The notes under the pieces were generated by a model, which saw only the letters and a list, made by a program, of their open reading frames with translations, was not told the origin of the DNA and made no database searches. Source: Halolactibacillus alkaliphilus (GTDB taxonomy: Bacteria > Bacillota > Bacilli > Bacillales > Amphibacillaceae). From it: 42,687 nucleotides of DNA. This document shows, one piece after another, positions 28,426 to 36,721 of this stretch. Position 1 is the stretch's first letter. Every line of letters starts with the position of its first letter. A program made the position numbers and the translations under genes. The stretch is from positions 1 through 42,687 of the forward strand of contig NZ_FOWN01000025.1 of the NCBI RefSeq assembly GCF_900115465.1, read 5' to 3'.

Positions 28426-29712
28426 ATGGAAAAATTATTTGTTGAAGGTGGGAAGAAACTTAACGGCCGAGTGCATATCGGTGGTGCGAAAAACAGTGCA
28501 GTTGCACTGCTTCCAGCAACAATCCTTGCGGATTCTGAAGTAACCATTGAAGGATTACCGGATATTTCTGATGTAGAAACGTTAAGTGCTTTACTCGAAG
28601 ACATTGGTGGTGTTGTCACTAAGGAAGATCATGCGATTAAAATTGACCCAAGTCAAATGATGGCGATGCCGTTACCGAACGGAAAAGTTAAAACATTGCG
28701 GGCATCGTATTATTTTATGGGCGCCATGCTCGGTCGGTTTAAAAAAGCGGTCGTTGGTTTGCCGGGTGGTTGTCACCTAGGTCCACGTCCGATTGATCAA
28801 CATATTAAAGGATTTGAAGCGCTTGGTGCTGAAGTATCGAATGAACAAGGGGCCATTTATTTAAGAGCAAAAGAATTAAAAGGTGCCCGTATTTATATGG
28901 ATGTTGTCAGTGTTGGGGCAACCATTAACATTATGTTGGCAGCTGTGCGTGCAAAAGGCAAGACAGTCATTGAAAATGCCGCAAAAGAACCAGAGATCAT
29001 AGATGTTGCGACGCTGTTAACAAGTATGGGCGCAAAAATCAAAGGTGCCGGAACAGACGTGATCCGTATTGAAGGTGTTGATCAACTCTCTGGTTGTATG
29101 CATACGATTATTCCAGATCGTATTGAAGCAGGTACCTACACGATTATGGCAGCTGCTCAAGGTGAAGAAGTCTATATTGATAACGTGATTCCTCAACACT
29201 TAGAACCACTAATCGCAAAACTGCGTGAAATGGGTATTGATATTACAGAAGACGAAGAGTCGTTAATTATTCGACCGAAAAAAGCACTCAGTGCTGTCGA
29301 CATTAAGACACTCGTTCACCCAGGCTTCCCTACAGATCTACAACAACCGTTCACCTCACTTTTAACAAAAGCAGAAGGCACAGCGATTGTGACAGATACG
29401 ATTTATTCTGCCCGGTTTAAGCATATTGATGAATTGCGCCGGATGAATGCAAAAATTAAAGTCGAAGGTGCCTCAGCGATTGTTCAAGGTCCCGTTCAGT
29501 TACAAGGGGCAAAAGTGCGCGCGACAGACCTACGCGCAGGGGCAGCATTAGTTGTTGCGGGATTGATTGCAGATGGTGTCACAGAAATTACCGGTCTAGA
29601 ACATATTGATCGTGGTTATGAAAACCTCATTGAAAAGTTGGAATCACTCGGGGCAAAAATTTGGCGTGAATCAATGACCAAAGAAGAAATGCTAACGTAT
29701 CAAAATAATTAA
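28426..29712 (+). CDS. murA: UDP-N-acetylglucosamine 1-carboxyvinyltransferase
   Basis: A 428-residue enolpyruvyl transferase catalysing the first committed step of peptidoglycan synthesis. Conserved elements are [14 protein letters not shown] at the N-terminus and the catalytic cysteine Cys116 in [17 protein letters not shown], the residue fosfomycin alkylates. Position between fba and rho matches the murAB (murZ) paralogue of Bacilli; a second murA is expected in the atp-operon region. ATG at 28426 follows AAAGGGGA by 8 bases; a longer in-frame ATG at 28390 has no ribosome site. Confidence 0.96.
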   Translation: MEKLFVEGGKKLNGRVHIGGAKNSAVALLPATILADSEVTIEGLPDISDVETLSALLEDIGGVVTKEDHAIKIDPSQMMAMPLPNGKVKTLRASYYFMGAMLGRFKKAVVGLPGGCHLGPRPIDQHIKGFEALGAEVSNEQGAIYLRAKELKGARIYMDVVSVGATINIMLAAVRAKGKTVIENAAKEPEIIDVATLLTSMGAKIKGAGTDVIRIEGVDQLSGCMHTIIPDRIEAGTYTIMAAAQGEEVYIDNVIPQHLEPLIAKLREMGIDITEDEESLIIRPKKALSAVDIKTLVHPGFPTDLQQPFTSLLTKAEGTAIVTDTIYSARFKHIDELRRMNAKIKVEGASAIVQGPVQLQGAKVRATDLRAGAALVVAGLIADGVTEITGLEHIDRGYENLIEKLESLGAKIWRESMTKEEMLTYQNN

Positions 29713-29787
29713 ATGTGTTAACCTATGTGCAGAAGGTCAACGGTGATTGTTGTTCGTTCTAAAAACCATCTCTGACGTGTAAAAAGA

Positions 29788-29817
29788 TAAAACCTCATCT
29801 TGTGTGAGGTTTTATTC
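29788..29817 (+). terminator. Rho-independent terminator after murA
   Basis: TAAAACCTCA (29788-29797) pairs perfectly with TGAGGTTTTA (29805-29814) around a 7-base loop, T-rich on the 3' side. Confidence 0.88.
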
Positions 29818-30148
29818 TGCGCATCCTTTACAAACACTATGTTATTTACTACAATGTAAAGTGATAGCTTCGCTATGTATTAACTAACCCTTATCCTCAC
29901 TTGATTAAACACTCTCCTAGTCAGCGTTCTCAAAAAAAAGTTGCGTTACGAATAGCTTTTCAATCATTGATAATCGCTTGTTTGTGGTTTTTTAAACACT
30001 AAGTCTTTAGGATAGTAGATAAGTGTGCGCAGTGACAGAACGTTTAACAGATAAACGAAAGGTGCTTGAACGTTGCTTTAGAAGCTATGGACAAAACAAG
30101 TAAAATTCCATACATAACATAATTTAAATAGAATAGGTGATGATCAAT
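29818..30148 (+). other. Gene-free leader between murA and rho
   Basis: About 330 bases with no credible reading frame. In B. subtilis glpX lies here; it is absent. The stretch must hold the rho promoter, but I see no clear -35/-10 pair with 17-base spacing. A long untranslated rho leader fits known rho autoregulation in B. subtilis; that is inference. Confidence 0.4.
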
Positions 30149-31426
30149 GTGCCAGAAGTAACAATTTCAGAATTAGAAACAATGACGTTAAAAGATTTGT
30201 ATGCGCGTGCACGGGAATTTAAAGTGTCTTATTATGCGAAATTAACAAAACGGGAGTTGATTTTTGCGATTTTAAAAGCTCAGGCAGAAAAGAGCGGCTT
30301 TTTATTTATGGACGGTGTGTTAGAGATTATTCCATCAGAAGGCTTTGGTTTCTTACGTCCCATTAACTACTCACCAAGTGCTGAAGATATTTATATTTCT
30401 GCTTCGCAAATTCGACGATTTGATTTGCGTAACGGTGACAAAGTTTCAGGTAAAGTCCGTCCGCCAAAAGAAAATGAGCGGTATTACGGGTTACTTCATG
30501 TGGATGCAGTGAACGGTGAAGACCCAGAAATGGCAAAAGAGCGGGTGCACTTTCCAGCGCTTACGCCCCTGTACCCAGATCGCTTAATGCATTTAGAGCT
30601 AGAACAAAAACAGTTGTCGACGCGCATTATGGACGTGGCAACCCCGGTTGGTTTTGGTCAACGTGGGTTAATTGTGGCCCCACCTAAAGCTGGTAAGACA
30701 GTGTTATTAAAAGAAATTGCTAATAGTATTAGTACCAATCATCCTGACGTTAAGTTAATTGTGTTACTTATTGATGAGCGTCCTGAGGAAGTAACGGATA
30801 TCGAGCGTTACGTCGCTCCGGGTGTAGATGTTGTGGCATCCACATTTGATGAAGTACCAGAAAATCATATTAAAGTATCAGAACTCGTTCTAGAACGCGC
30901 CATGCGCCTCGTAGAGCATAAAAAAGATGTCGTTATTTTAATGGACAGTATTACCCGCTTAGCTCGGGCTTACAACTTAGTCATTCCACCAAGTGGCCGT
31001 ACGCTCTCTGGGGGGATTGACCCAGCGGCTTTCCACCGACCGAAACGTTTCTTCGGTGCTGCCCGTAATATCGAAGATGGTGGAAGTTTAACGATTCTAG
31101 CGACGGCGCTTGTTGAAACAGGCTCGCGTATGGATGATGTTATTTATGAAGAATTTAAAGGAACAGGTAACATGGAATTACACTTAGACCGCAATTTAGC
31201 TCAGCGCCGTATCTTCCCGGCAATCGACTTGGCGCGATCAAGTACACGAAAAGAAGAATTGCTGTTAAAAGAAGATCAACTAGAAGCGATGTGGATGATC
31301 AGAAAAGCAATCCAAGATTCACCAGACTTTGTTGAGCGGTTTATTCGTCGCTTTAAACAGACAAAAGACAATACTGAATTGTATCAAAGTATTTTTGACG
31401 AACTTAAGCGTAAAAACAAAAACTAA
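30149..31426 (+). CDS. rho: Transcription termination factor Rho
   Basis: A 425-residue hexameric RNA helicase that ends transcription. The N-terminal part ([36 protein letters not shown]) binds RNA; the ATPase has Walker [24 protein letters not shown] and the secondary-site loop [13 protein letters not shown] at 30149 is chosen: AGGTGAT lies 7 bases upstream and the protein then aligns residue for residue with the start of B. subtilis Rho. In-frame GTG 30137 and ATG 30140 fall in the ribosome site. Confidence 0.96.
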   Translation: MPEVTISELETMTLKDLYARAREFKVSYYAKLTKRELIFAILKAQAEKSGFLFMDGVLEIIPSEGFGFLRPINYSPSAEDIYISASQIRRFDLRNGDKVSGKVRPPKENERYYGLLHVDAVNGEDPEMAKERVHFPALTPLYPDRLMHLELEQKQLSTRIMDVATPVGFGQRGLIVAPPKAGKTVLLKEIANSISTNHPDVKLIVLLIDERPEEVTDIERYVAPGVDVVASTFDEVPENHIKVSELVLERAMRLVEHKKDVVILMDSITRLARAYNLVIPPSGRTLSGGIDPAAFHRPKRFFGAARNIEDGGSLTILATALVETGSRMDDVIYEEFKGTGNMELHLDRNLAQRRIFPAIDLARSSTRKEELLLKEDQLEAMWMIRKAIQDSPDFVERFIRRFKQTKDNTELYQSIFDELKRKNKN

Positions 31427-31443
31427 TCTTTTTTGTTTTTATA

Positions 31444-31472
31444 TTGCATTGCGTACTTTTGGCTGTTATAAT
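31444..31472 (+). promoter_or_regulatory. Promoter of the L31 gene
   Basis: TTGCAT (31444-31449), a 17-base spacer and TATAAT (31467-31472), with TGT just before the -10 (extended -10). It leaves a leader of about 95 bases before the L31 start, long enough for ribosomal-protein autoregulation; no specific leader fold is claimed. Confidence 0.75.
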
Positions 31473-31574
31473 CTTAACGTATGAAAAAATGCCGTTTGGA
31501 GCACTGAGGTGTTGTAAGCGAGCGAAAATTTAACTCTGTTTCTAAAGATTCAGGGCAAAAGGAGTGTAAGACAC

Positions 31575-31820
31575 ATGAGAGAAGGCATTCACCCAGAATA
31601 CCGAAAAGTTGTATTTCTTGATACAAGCTCTGACTACAAATTCTTAACAGGCTCAACTAAGTACTCTGCTGAGACTATTGAGTGGGAAGATGGTAACACT
31701 TACCCATTAATCCGTGTTGAGATTAGTTCAGATTCTCACCCATTCTACACAGGTAAGCAAAAAGCTGACAAAGCTGGCGGCCGTGTGGATCGCTTCAAGA
31801 AAAAATATAACCTTAACTAA
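31575..31820 (+). CDS. rpmE2: 50S ribosomal protein L31 type B
   Basis: An 81-residue L31 of the zinc-free type: it begins [20 protein letters not shown], contains [12 protein letters not shown] and has no cysteine, whereas type A L31 carries a CxxC zinc site. Zinc-free paralogues normally replace type A L31 under zinc limitation and are Zur-controlled. Here the gene has its own strong promoter and sits in the slot after rho that holds type A rpmE in B. subtilis, so it may be the main L31 of this organism. Ribosome site AAAAGGAGTG. Confidence 0.96.
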   Translation: MREGIHPEYRKVVFLDTSSDYKFLTGSTKYSAETIEWEDGNTYPLIRVEISSDSHPFYTGKQKADKAGGRVDRFKKKYNLN

Positions 31821-31839
31821 TCACGCGACATGTTCGCTA

Positions 31840-31872
31840 GAGATGAGCCATCCTTATAGGGTGGCTTCTCTT
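31840..31872 (+). terminator. Possible terminator hairpin after rpmE2
   Basis: GAGATGAGCCATCC (31840-31853) pairs with GGGTGGCTTCTC (31859-31870) with small mismatches, but the T-run is poor. A better terminator follows at 31890. Confidence 0.5.
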
Positions 31873-31889
31873 AACTTAAATGGATGAAT

Positions 31890-31926
31890 AAACAGGCAGA
31901 TCACACTTTTGCCTGTTTTTATTTTT
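31890..31926 (+). terminator. Rho-independent terminator between rpmE2 and tdk
   Basis: AAACAGGCA (31890-31898) pairs with TGCCTGTTT (31910-31918), followed by a long T-rich run to 31926. Confidence 0.85.
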
Positions 31927-31987
31927 TATAAATGAGCGTATGTAAGGTCATGAACATGGCAACAAGATAATTTAGGAGGCAACCGAT

Positions 31988-32608
31988 ATGTATATTATGA
32001 AACAAAGTGGTTGGGTAGAACTTATTTGTGGCAGTATGTTCTCAGGTAAATCAGAAGAGTTGATTAGACGAATTAAACGGGCAACGTACGGTAATTTATC
32101 TGTCCGTGTCTTTAAACCGGCAATTGATAATCGCTACCATGAAGAATCGGTCGTCTCACATAATGGTCATTCTATTCTTGCGCGCCCAGTAAACAGCGCA
32201 ATTGAAATATTGGACCATATTTCTGATGATATTGATGTCATTGGGATAGATGAGATTCAATTTTTTGATGATGCGATCGTCTCCATTGTTGATCAATTAG
32301 CAGATTTAGGTCACCGTGTCATTGTCGCAGGACTTGATACAGACTTTCGCGGGGAACCGTTCGGTGTCATACCTGAGATGATGGCCATGAGCGAAATGGT
32401 CACAAAGCTTAATGCGATTTGTCCACAGTGTGGCTCACCAGCGTCCCGAACACAGCGGTTAATCGATGGTCAACCGGCGTCGTATGATGACCCGATTATT
32501 CTCGTAGGTGCTAGTGAATCGTATGAACCGAGATGTCGTCATTGTCACGAGGTACCAAACAAACCGGTTGAACATAAAATTATGCGGGAAGAAACAAAAA
32601 CGAAGTGA
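31988..32608 (+). CDS. tdk: Thymidine kinase
   Basis: A 206-residue type II thymidine kinase that phosphorylates salvaged thymidine (and deoxyuridine) with ATP. P-loop [14 protein letters not shown], Walker B-like [11 protein letters not shown], and a zinc lasso with CPQCG and CRHCHE. The N-terminus [18 protein letters not shown] matches Bacillus Tdk. Ribosome site TTAGGAGGC. The gene order rho, L31, tdk, prfA is ancestral; a nucleoside operon is now inserted between tdk and prfA. Confidence 0.96.
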   Translation: MYIMKQSGWVELICGSMFSGKSEELIRRIKRATYGNLSVRVFKPAIDNRYHEESVVSHNGHSILARPVNSAIEILDHISDDIDVIGIDEIQFFDDAIVSIVDQLADLGHRVIVAGLDTDFRGEPFGVIPEMMAMSEMVTKLNAICPQCGSPASRTQRLIDGQPASYDDPIILVGASESYEPRCRHCHEVPNKPVEHKIMREETKTK

Positions 32609-32665
32609 GAAGTAGTGCTAACTCACGTTCTCTAACGAAAGTCTAGCCTGTTTAAAAGCCATACC

Positions 32666-32712
32666 AAAACACCGGTTAACGAAGGTCGCCCTTTGTTAAC
32701 CGGTGTTTTTTA
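32666..32712 (+). terminator. Rho-independent terminator after tdk
   Basis: AAAACACCGGTTAAC (32666-32680) pairs perfectly with GTTAACCGGTGTTTT (32695-32709), followed by further T residues. Confidence 0.94.
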
Positions 32713-33311
32713 TAGCGTAGACGCAGGGTGGAATGTGTTTAATCATTGATAATTAGAATGAGGTCGTAATGAAAGAAGCGTCTATTTCTTTTTTTATCGT
32801 CTCTATAAATTAAGGATAATGGGACCACACCAAAGCCCTTGGTTATCAAGAATTACTAGTTATGCTACAAGACTAATGAACGAGAGATTGCCGTGAGAAA
32901 TTAAAGGGATCAGTGTCTGTTGTATAACTGAAGACTAATTCTAAAAAGATGACTAGCTAAATTTAAGACGCTATTTTCAGTGACAAGAAAAACACACACG
33001 TCATCAGGCCTCTGGTCATATGTTGTCGATGTGTGGTACTCGCTTTGATGATTGTATTAAAGTCAATGTTTATCTAATGGAGAATGGCATACTTTCATGA
33101 TATGCATAATGTGTATCAACTATATTTAATGTGTCATTCCTAGTAAGCATGTGTGTGGCCGTGTATGAATGACCACTACAAGTGCAAATATTATAATGCC
33201 CAATCACGGCATAACAAATGATCCAAATCTGTGATGTTCATTACATTAAAGGCGCCTAGAGTCATCGACAGACTGGAGTGGGAAGAAGGCAATAAAAAAA
33301 GTTTTTAAAAG
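32713..33311 (+). other. Gene-free region upstream of the nucleoside operon
   Basis: About 600 bases with stops in all frames and no gene remnant that I recognise. Small palindromes such as CATGATATGCAT occur but form no clear pattern. The stretch may be a decayed gene or insertion scar. Confidence 0.35.
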
Positions 33312-33314
33312 GTG

Positions 33315-33343
33315 TTGACAAATAAAAATACATCGTTTAATAT
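33315..33343 (+). promoter_or_regulatory. Promoter of the lacI-rbsK nucleoside operon
   Basis: TTGACA (33315-33320), exactly 17 bases, TAATAT (33338-33343). Transcription would start near 33350, inside the first operator copy. Confidence 0.88.
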
Positions 33344-33348
33344 ATACC

Positions 33349-33428
33349 TGTAACCGATTACACCTATTTTTTTAAACCAGTGAGTAACCGATTACATATT
33401 TTTAAACTGAAATGAGTAACCGATTACA
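33349..33428 (+). promoter_or_regulatory. Three direct copies of a LacI-family operator
   Basis: GTAACCGATTACA occurs at 33350-33362 (preceded by T), 33384-33396 and 33416-33428. The element is a near-palindrome with a central CG, as typical for LacI/PurR/RbsR operators. Repeat intervals are 34 and 32 bases, about three DNA turns, so bound dimers would sit on one face. All copies lie between the promoter and the regulator's start codon, indicating autorepression. Confidence 0.85.
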
Positions 33429-33447
33429 CATGAGGGAGGCGTTGTTG

Positions 33448-34416
33448 TTGGCCACAATCAAAGAAGTCGCAAAACTTGCAGGAGTGTCAGTCGCCACTGT
33501 CTCTCGTGTATTAAATAACCAAGGATATGTTCATTTAGATACACGTGGAAAAGTAGAAAAGGCGATTAAGCAATTGAATTACACACCAAATGCGGTCGCT
33601 CGTAGTTTGTTTAAAAAAGCTTCTAACACAATCGCACTCATTATACCTGATATTGCGAATCCATACTTTCCGCAATTAGTTAAATGGATTGAAAAAGAAC
33701 TAACAGAAGCTGGTTACGATTTATTATTATTTAACAGCAACAATGATATAGACAAAGAATTAAGGTTGCTTTACTTACTAGAAGCAAAATACATTGATGG
33801 TTTATTGCTTGTATCTAATTATTTAACAAAAGAAGATGTAAAAAAAGTGACGCTACCTATTGTCGCACTCGATCAATTTCTTGATGAAGAGATTCCGTCG
33901 GTGACAGTAGATAATTATCAAGGAGCTAAAGAAGCGGTGCGTCATTTAATTGATTCGGGCTGTCAATCGATTGGACACATCGTTGGTCCGCAGGATAGTT
34001 ATACGTCCAAACATCGATTAAGAGGTTATCTTGACGTGATGGAAGAACAAAATAAAACGCCGCGCATTGTTGAAGGGGAGTATGACCTAACAACAGCGAT
34101 GGAACAAACAGCGCTTTTATTAGAGCAATATCCAGACATTGACGGCATTTTCGCTGGGAATGATGTCATGGGGATTGGTGCCATTAAAGTGATTCAATCA
34201 CTCGGTCTAAATGTACCAGAAGATATCGCCGTCATCGGTTTTGATGGTATTGACTGGGGAACAGTGATTACGCCAGAACTGACGACAATGGCACAACCGA
34301 TTCAATCACTTGCACAAGCTGCCACCCAGCTCGTATTAGATTTGATTAAGAAAAAGGAAACAAACACGCATTATCAATATAAAGCAACATTAGAAAAGAG
34401 ACAATCAACACATTGA
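33448..34416 (+). CDS. LacI-family repressor (RbsR-like)
   Basis: A 322-residue repressor. The N-terminal helix-turn-helix and hinge are ATIKEVAKLAGVSVATVSRV and NYTPNAVARSL; the rest is a periplasmic-binding-like ligand domain (IALIIPDIANPYFP, DGIFAGNDVMGIGAI, IAVIGFDGIDW). It should bind the three operators just upstream and be released by ribose or a nucleoside. Start: GGGAGG precedes three TTG codons; TTG at 33448 gives the standard family N-terminus. The longer frame from ATG 33412 reads through an operator and is unlikely. It is the first gene of the operon, followed by ribokinase. Confidence 0.88.
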   Translation: MATIKEVAKLAGVSVATVSRVLNNQGYVHLDTRGKVEKAIKQLNYTPNAVARSLFKKASNTIALIIPDIANPYFPQLVKWIEKELTEAGYDLLLFNSNNDIDKELRLLYLLEAKYIDGLLLVSNYLTKEDVKKVTLPIVALDQFLDEEIPSVTVDNYQGAKEAVRHLIDSGCQSIGHIVGPQDSYTSKHRLRGYLDVMEEQNKTPRIVEGEYDLTTAMEQTALLLEQYPDIDGIFAGNDVMGIGAIKVIQSLGLNVPEDIAVIGFDGIDWGTVITPELTTMAQPIQSLAQAATQLVLDLIKKKETNTHYQYKATLEKRQSTH

Positions 34417-34432
34417 AGGGATGGGGTATGAC

Positions 34433-35311
34433 GTGATTACAGTAGTCGGAAGTTTAAATATTGATTTTATTACGATGGCTGATCGCTATCCGCGATTAGG
34501 CGAAACAGTTATTGGTCAGAACTTTAGTCAGGCATATGGAGGAAAAGGGGCAAATCAAGCCGTGGCTGCGGCTAAGCTTGGTAGCCCGGTTAACTTAGTA
34601 GGTGCTGTTGGTCAAGATGCATTTGGTGATGGGTACTTAGCTTATTTGAAAGAACAGTCTGTAACAACAACCAATGTGGAACGGGTTACACATCATACAG
34701 GAACAGCATCGATTACCATTGCACAAGAAGACAATGCGATTGTTGTCACACCAGGTGCTAATTATAGTTTGTCACCAGAAGATATAACGAAACATCAAGC
34801 AATCATTAAGAAAAGTAAACTCATTTTAGTTCAATTAGAAGTAAAAAACGAGACGATTGAACGCACGCTAGAAATTGCGCATCAAGCAGGGATTCCGGTT
34901 ATTTTAAATCCAGCGCCTTATCGCCGTTTTCCTGATACGTGGTGGTCGATGGTCACGTATTTTACACCGAATGAACACGAACTAGAGCTTATGCTTAAAG
35001 AAACAACATTAGATGCTGAGAAAAAGAACAAACTGATTACGACGCGCGGGGAAAAAGGTGTGACGTTTTATGAGCAAGGAAAAGAAGTTGCCATTGCACC
35101 GCCAAAAGTTAAAGTAGCTGATACAACAGGTGCAGGGGATACATTTAACGGGGCGTTAGCACATTTCTTAGCACAAGATGCTCCACTTAAAGAAGCTATA
35201 AAAATGGCGGTCTATGCGGCGAGTATGGCAACGACAAAGCTAGGTGCTCAAAGTGCAATGCCATCCTTTGACCGGTTAGAGCGTTTCGTGAATCAACATG
35301 ATGCTAACTGA
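34433..35311 (+). CDS. rbsK: Ribokinase
   Basis: A 292-residue PfkB-family sugar kinase that phosphorylates D-ribose at O5. Signatures are VVGSLNIDFITMADRYPRLG at the start, GGKGANQAVAAAKLG, and the anion-hole and catalytic base in TTGAGDTFNGALAHF. GTG at 34433 is preferred because GATGGGG lies about 6 bases upstream; ATG 34421 has no spacing to its ribosome site. No ribose transporter is nearby; the ribose probably comes from the nucleoside hydrolase of the same operon. Confidence 0.9.
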   Translation: MITVVGSLNIDFITMADRYPRLGETVIGQNFSQAYGGKGANQAVAAAKLGSPVNLVGAVGQDAFGDGYLAYLKEQSVTTTNVERVTHHTGTASITIAQEDNAIVVTPGANYSLSPEDITKHQAIIKKSKLILVQLEVKNETIERTLEIAHQAGIPVILNPAPYRRFPDTWWSMVTYFTPNEHELELMLKETTLDAEKKNKLITTRGEKGVTFYEQGKEVAIAPPKVKVADTTGAGDTFNGALAHFLAQDAPLKEAIKMAVYAASMATTKLGAQSAMPSFDRLERFVNQHDAN

Positions 35312-35735
35312 TCACTACCGTATCGTTAAACAAGCGCTAACCCCTGATATTTATTGCAAGCTAAGAGAAAGCGTTGGATTTCAACCGTATGCTTATGAAG
35401 ATGTGGCCGTGGCGCTAGAAAATACGCTGTTTTCTGTCGTGATCTTCGATCGCGATCAACCAGTCGCTACTGGCCGTGTAGTAGGCGATGGCCGGATTTG
35501 TTTCTTTATTAAAGACGTGGTGATTGCCCCTGACTATCAAGGGCAATCACTCGGTAAGGTCGTGATGGCTGAGATCGACGCCTACATTGAGAATGTAGGC
35601 TGTGACGGGGCCTACATTGGCTTAATGGCAACACCAGGTACAGAAGGCTTTTATGAGTGTTGTGGGTTTATTCAAAGACCAACAGCGTCATTGGGTGCAG
35701 GTATGGTGAAATTTTTACACAAATCATGTGTTTAA
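35298..35735 (+). CDS. GNAT-family N-acetyltransferase
   Basis: A 145-residue acetyltransferase. The acetyl-CoA loop is VVIAPDYQGQSLGKVVM (residues about 74-90), and the C-terminal GFYECCGFIQRP is the usual GNAT end of the fold. It overlaps rbsK by 14 bases, has no clear ribosome site, and is therefore probably translated by coupling. The substrate is unknown; within a nucleoside operon an amino-nucleoside or amino-sugar is conceivable but not indicated. Confidence 0.82.
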   Translation: MMLTDHYRIVKQALTPDIYCKLRESVGFQPYAYEDVAVALENTLFSVVIFDRDQPVATGRVVGDGRICFFIKDVVIAPDYQGQSLGKVVMAEIDAYIENVGCDGAYIGLMATPGTEGFYECCGFIQRPTASLGAGMVKFLHKSCV

Positions 35736-35768
35736 ATAAATTTAATGATTATATTAGGAGGAATTACA

Positions 35769-36689
35769 ATGACAAAAAGACCAATTATTATTGATACGGA
35801 CCCTGGGATTGATGATGCAGTCGCGCTTGCGATCGCTATGTTTAGTGAAGAGCTAGATGTAAAATTACTCACGACTGTTGCGGGGAATGTTGGTTTAGAT
35901 AATGTAACAGACAATATGTTAAAAATACTTGATTATGTTGAAAAAGATATCCCTGTGGCAATGGGTGCTCATGAGCCACTTTTAAAAGAGATGAGCGATG
36001 CGAGTTCTGTACACGGGTTAAGCGGTATGGAAGGATTTGATTTTAAGCCTGCATCGAAGCGCTTATTATTAGAAGAACATGCAATTACGGCGATGAGACG
36101 GGTTATTTTAGAAAGTGATGAGCCGATTACGTTAGTGCCAATTGGCCCGTTAACGAATATTGCGTTACTATTTAAAGTTTATCCTGAGGTTAAAACAAAT
36201 ATTAAAGAGATTGTTTTAATGGGTGGGTCTATTACGCGAGGAAACAAAGGTGTGATGGCTGAATTTAATATTTACTTTGATCCAGATGCGGCGAAGATTG
36301 TCTTTATGAGTGGTTTACCGATTGTCATGGCAGGATTAGACGTTGGTATGAAAGCACTTGTCTTACCAGAAGATAGCGCGAAAATTAAAGATATGAATAA
36401 AACAGGTACGATGATTTATAGTCTATTTAAACATTATCGTGGTGGCAGTATGCAAACAGGCCTAAAAATGTATGACAGTTGTGCGATAGCTTATTTGTTA
36501 AAACCAGATCTATTTGAAGCTGTTGAAACATTTGTAGATGTTGAGACAAAAGGTGAATTAACAGAAGGCTGTACAGTCGTTGATTTAAAAGGTTATCTTG
36601 GAAAAGAGCCAAATGCGACAGTGTTAACGGATATTGATAGTGACGCTTTTAGACGCTGGTTTGTTGAATCAATCAATACGTGTATTTAA
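35769..36689 (+). CDS. Nucleoside hydrolase (Rih/IUNH family)
   Basis: A 306-residue hydrolase that splits ribonucleosides into free base and ribose. The calcium-binding N-terminus IIIDTDPGIDDAVALAIAM, VGLDNVTDNMLKILD, GPLTNIALL, EFNIYFDPDAA and the C-terminal MYDSCAIAYLL carry the ligands. ATG at 35769 follows TTAGGAGGA at 7 bases. Its ribose product would be phosphorylated by the ribokinase of the operon. Base specificity (purine, pyrimidine or general) cannot be read from the sequence. Confidence 0.92.
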   Translation: MTKRPIIIDTDPGIDDAVALAIAMFSEELDVKLLTTVAGNVGLDNVTDNMLKILDYVEKDIPVAMGAHEPLLKEMSDASSVHGLSGMEGFDFKPASKRLLLEEHAITAMRRVILESDEPITLVPIGPLTNIALLFKVYPEVKTNIKEIVLMGGSITRGNKGVMAEFNIYFDPDAAKIVFMSGLPIVMAGLDVGMKALVLPEDSAKIKDMNKTGTMIYSLFKHYRGGSMQTGLKMYDSCAIAYLLKPDLFEAVETFVDVETKGELTEGCTVVDLKGYLGKEPNATVLTDIDSDAFRRWFVESINTCI

Positions 36690-36721
36690 TAATAAACTAA
36701 AAATAGAATGGAGTGTTTAAC

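Noticed and set aside
32713-33311. Possible decayed gene in the tdk-lacI gap
   Set aside because: Short peptide stretches in several frames did not match any family I can name; stops throughout.
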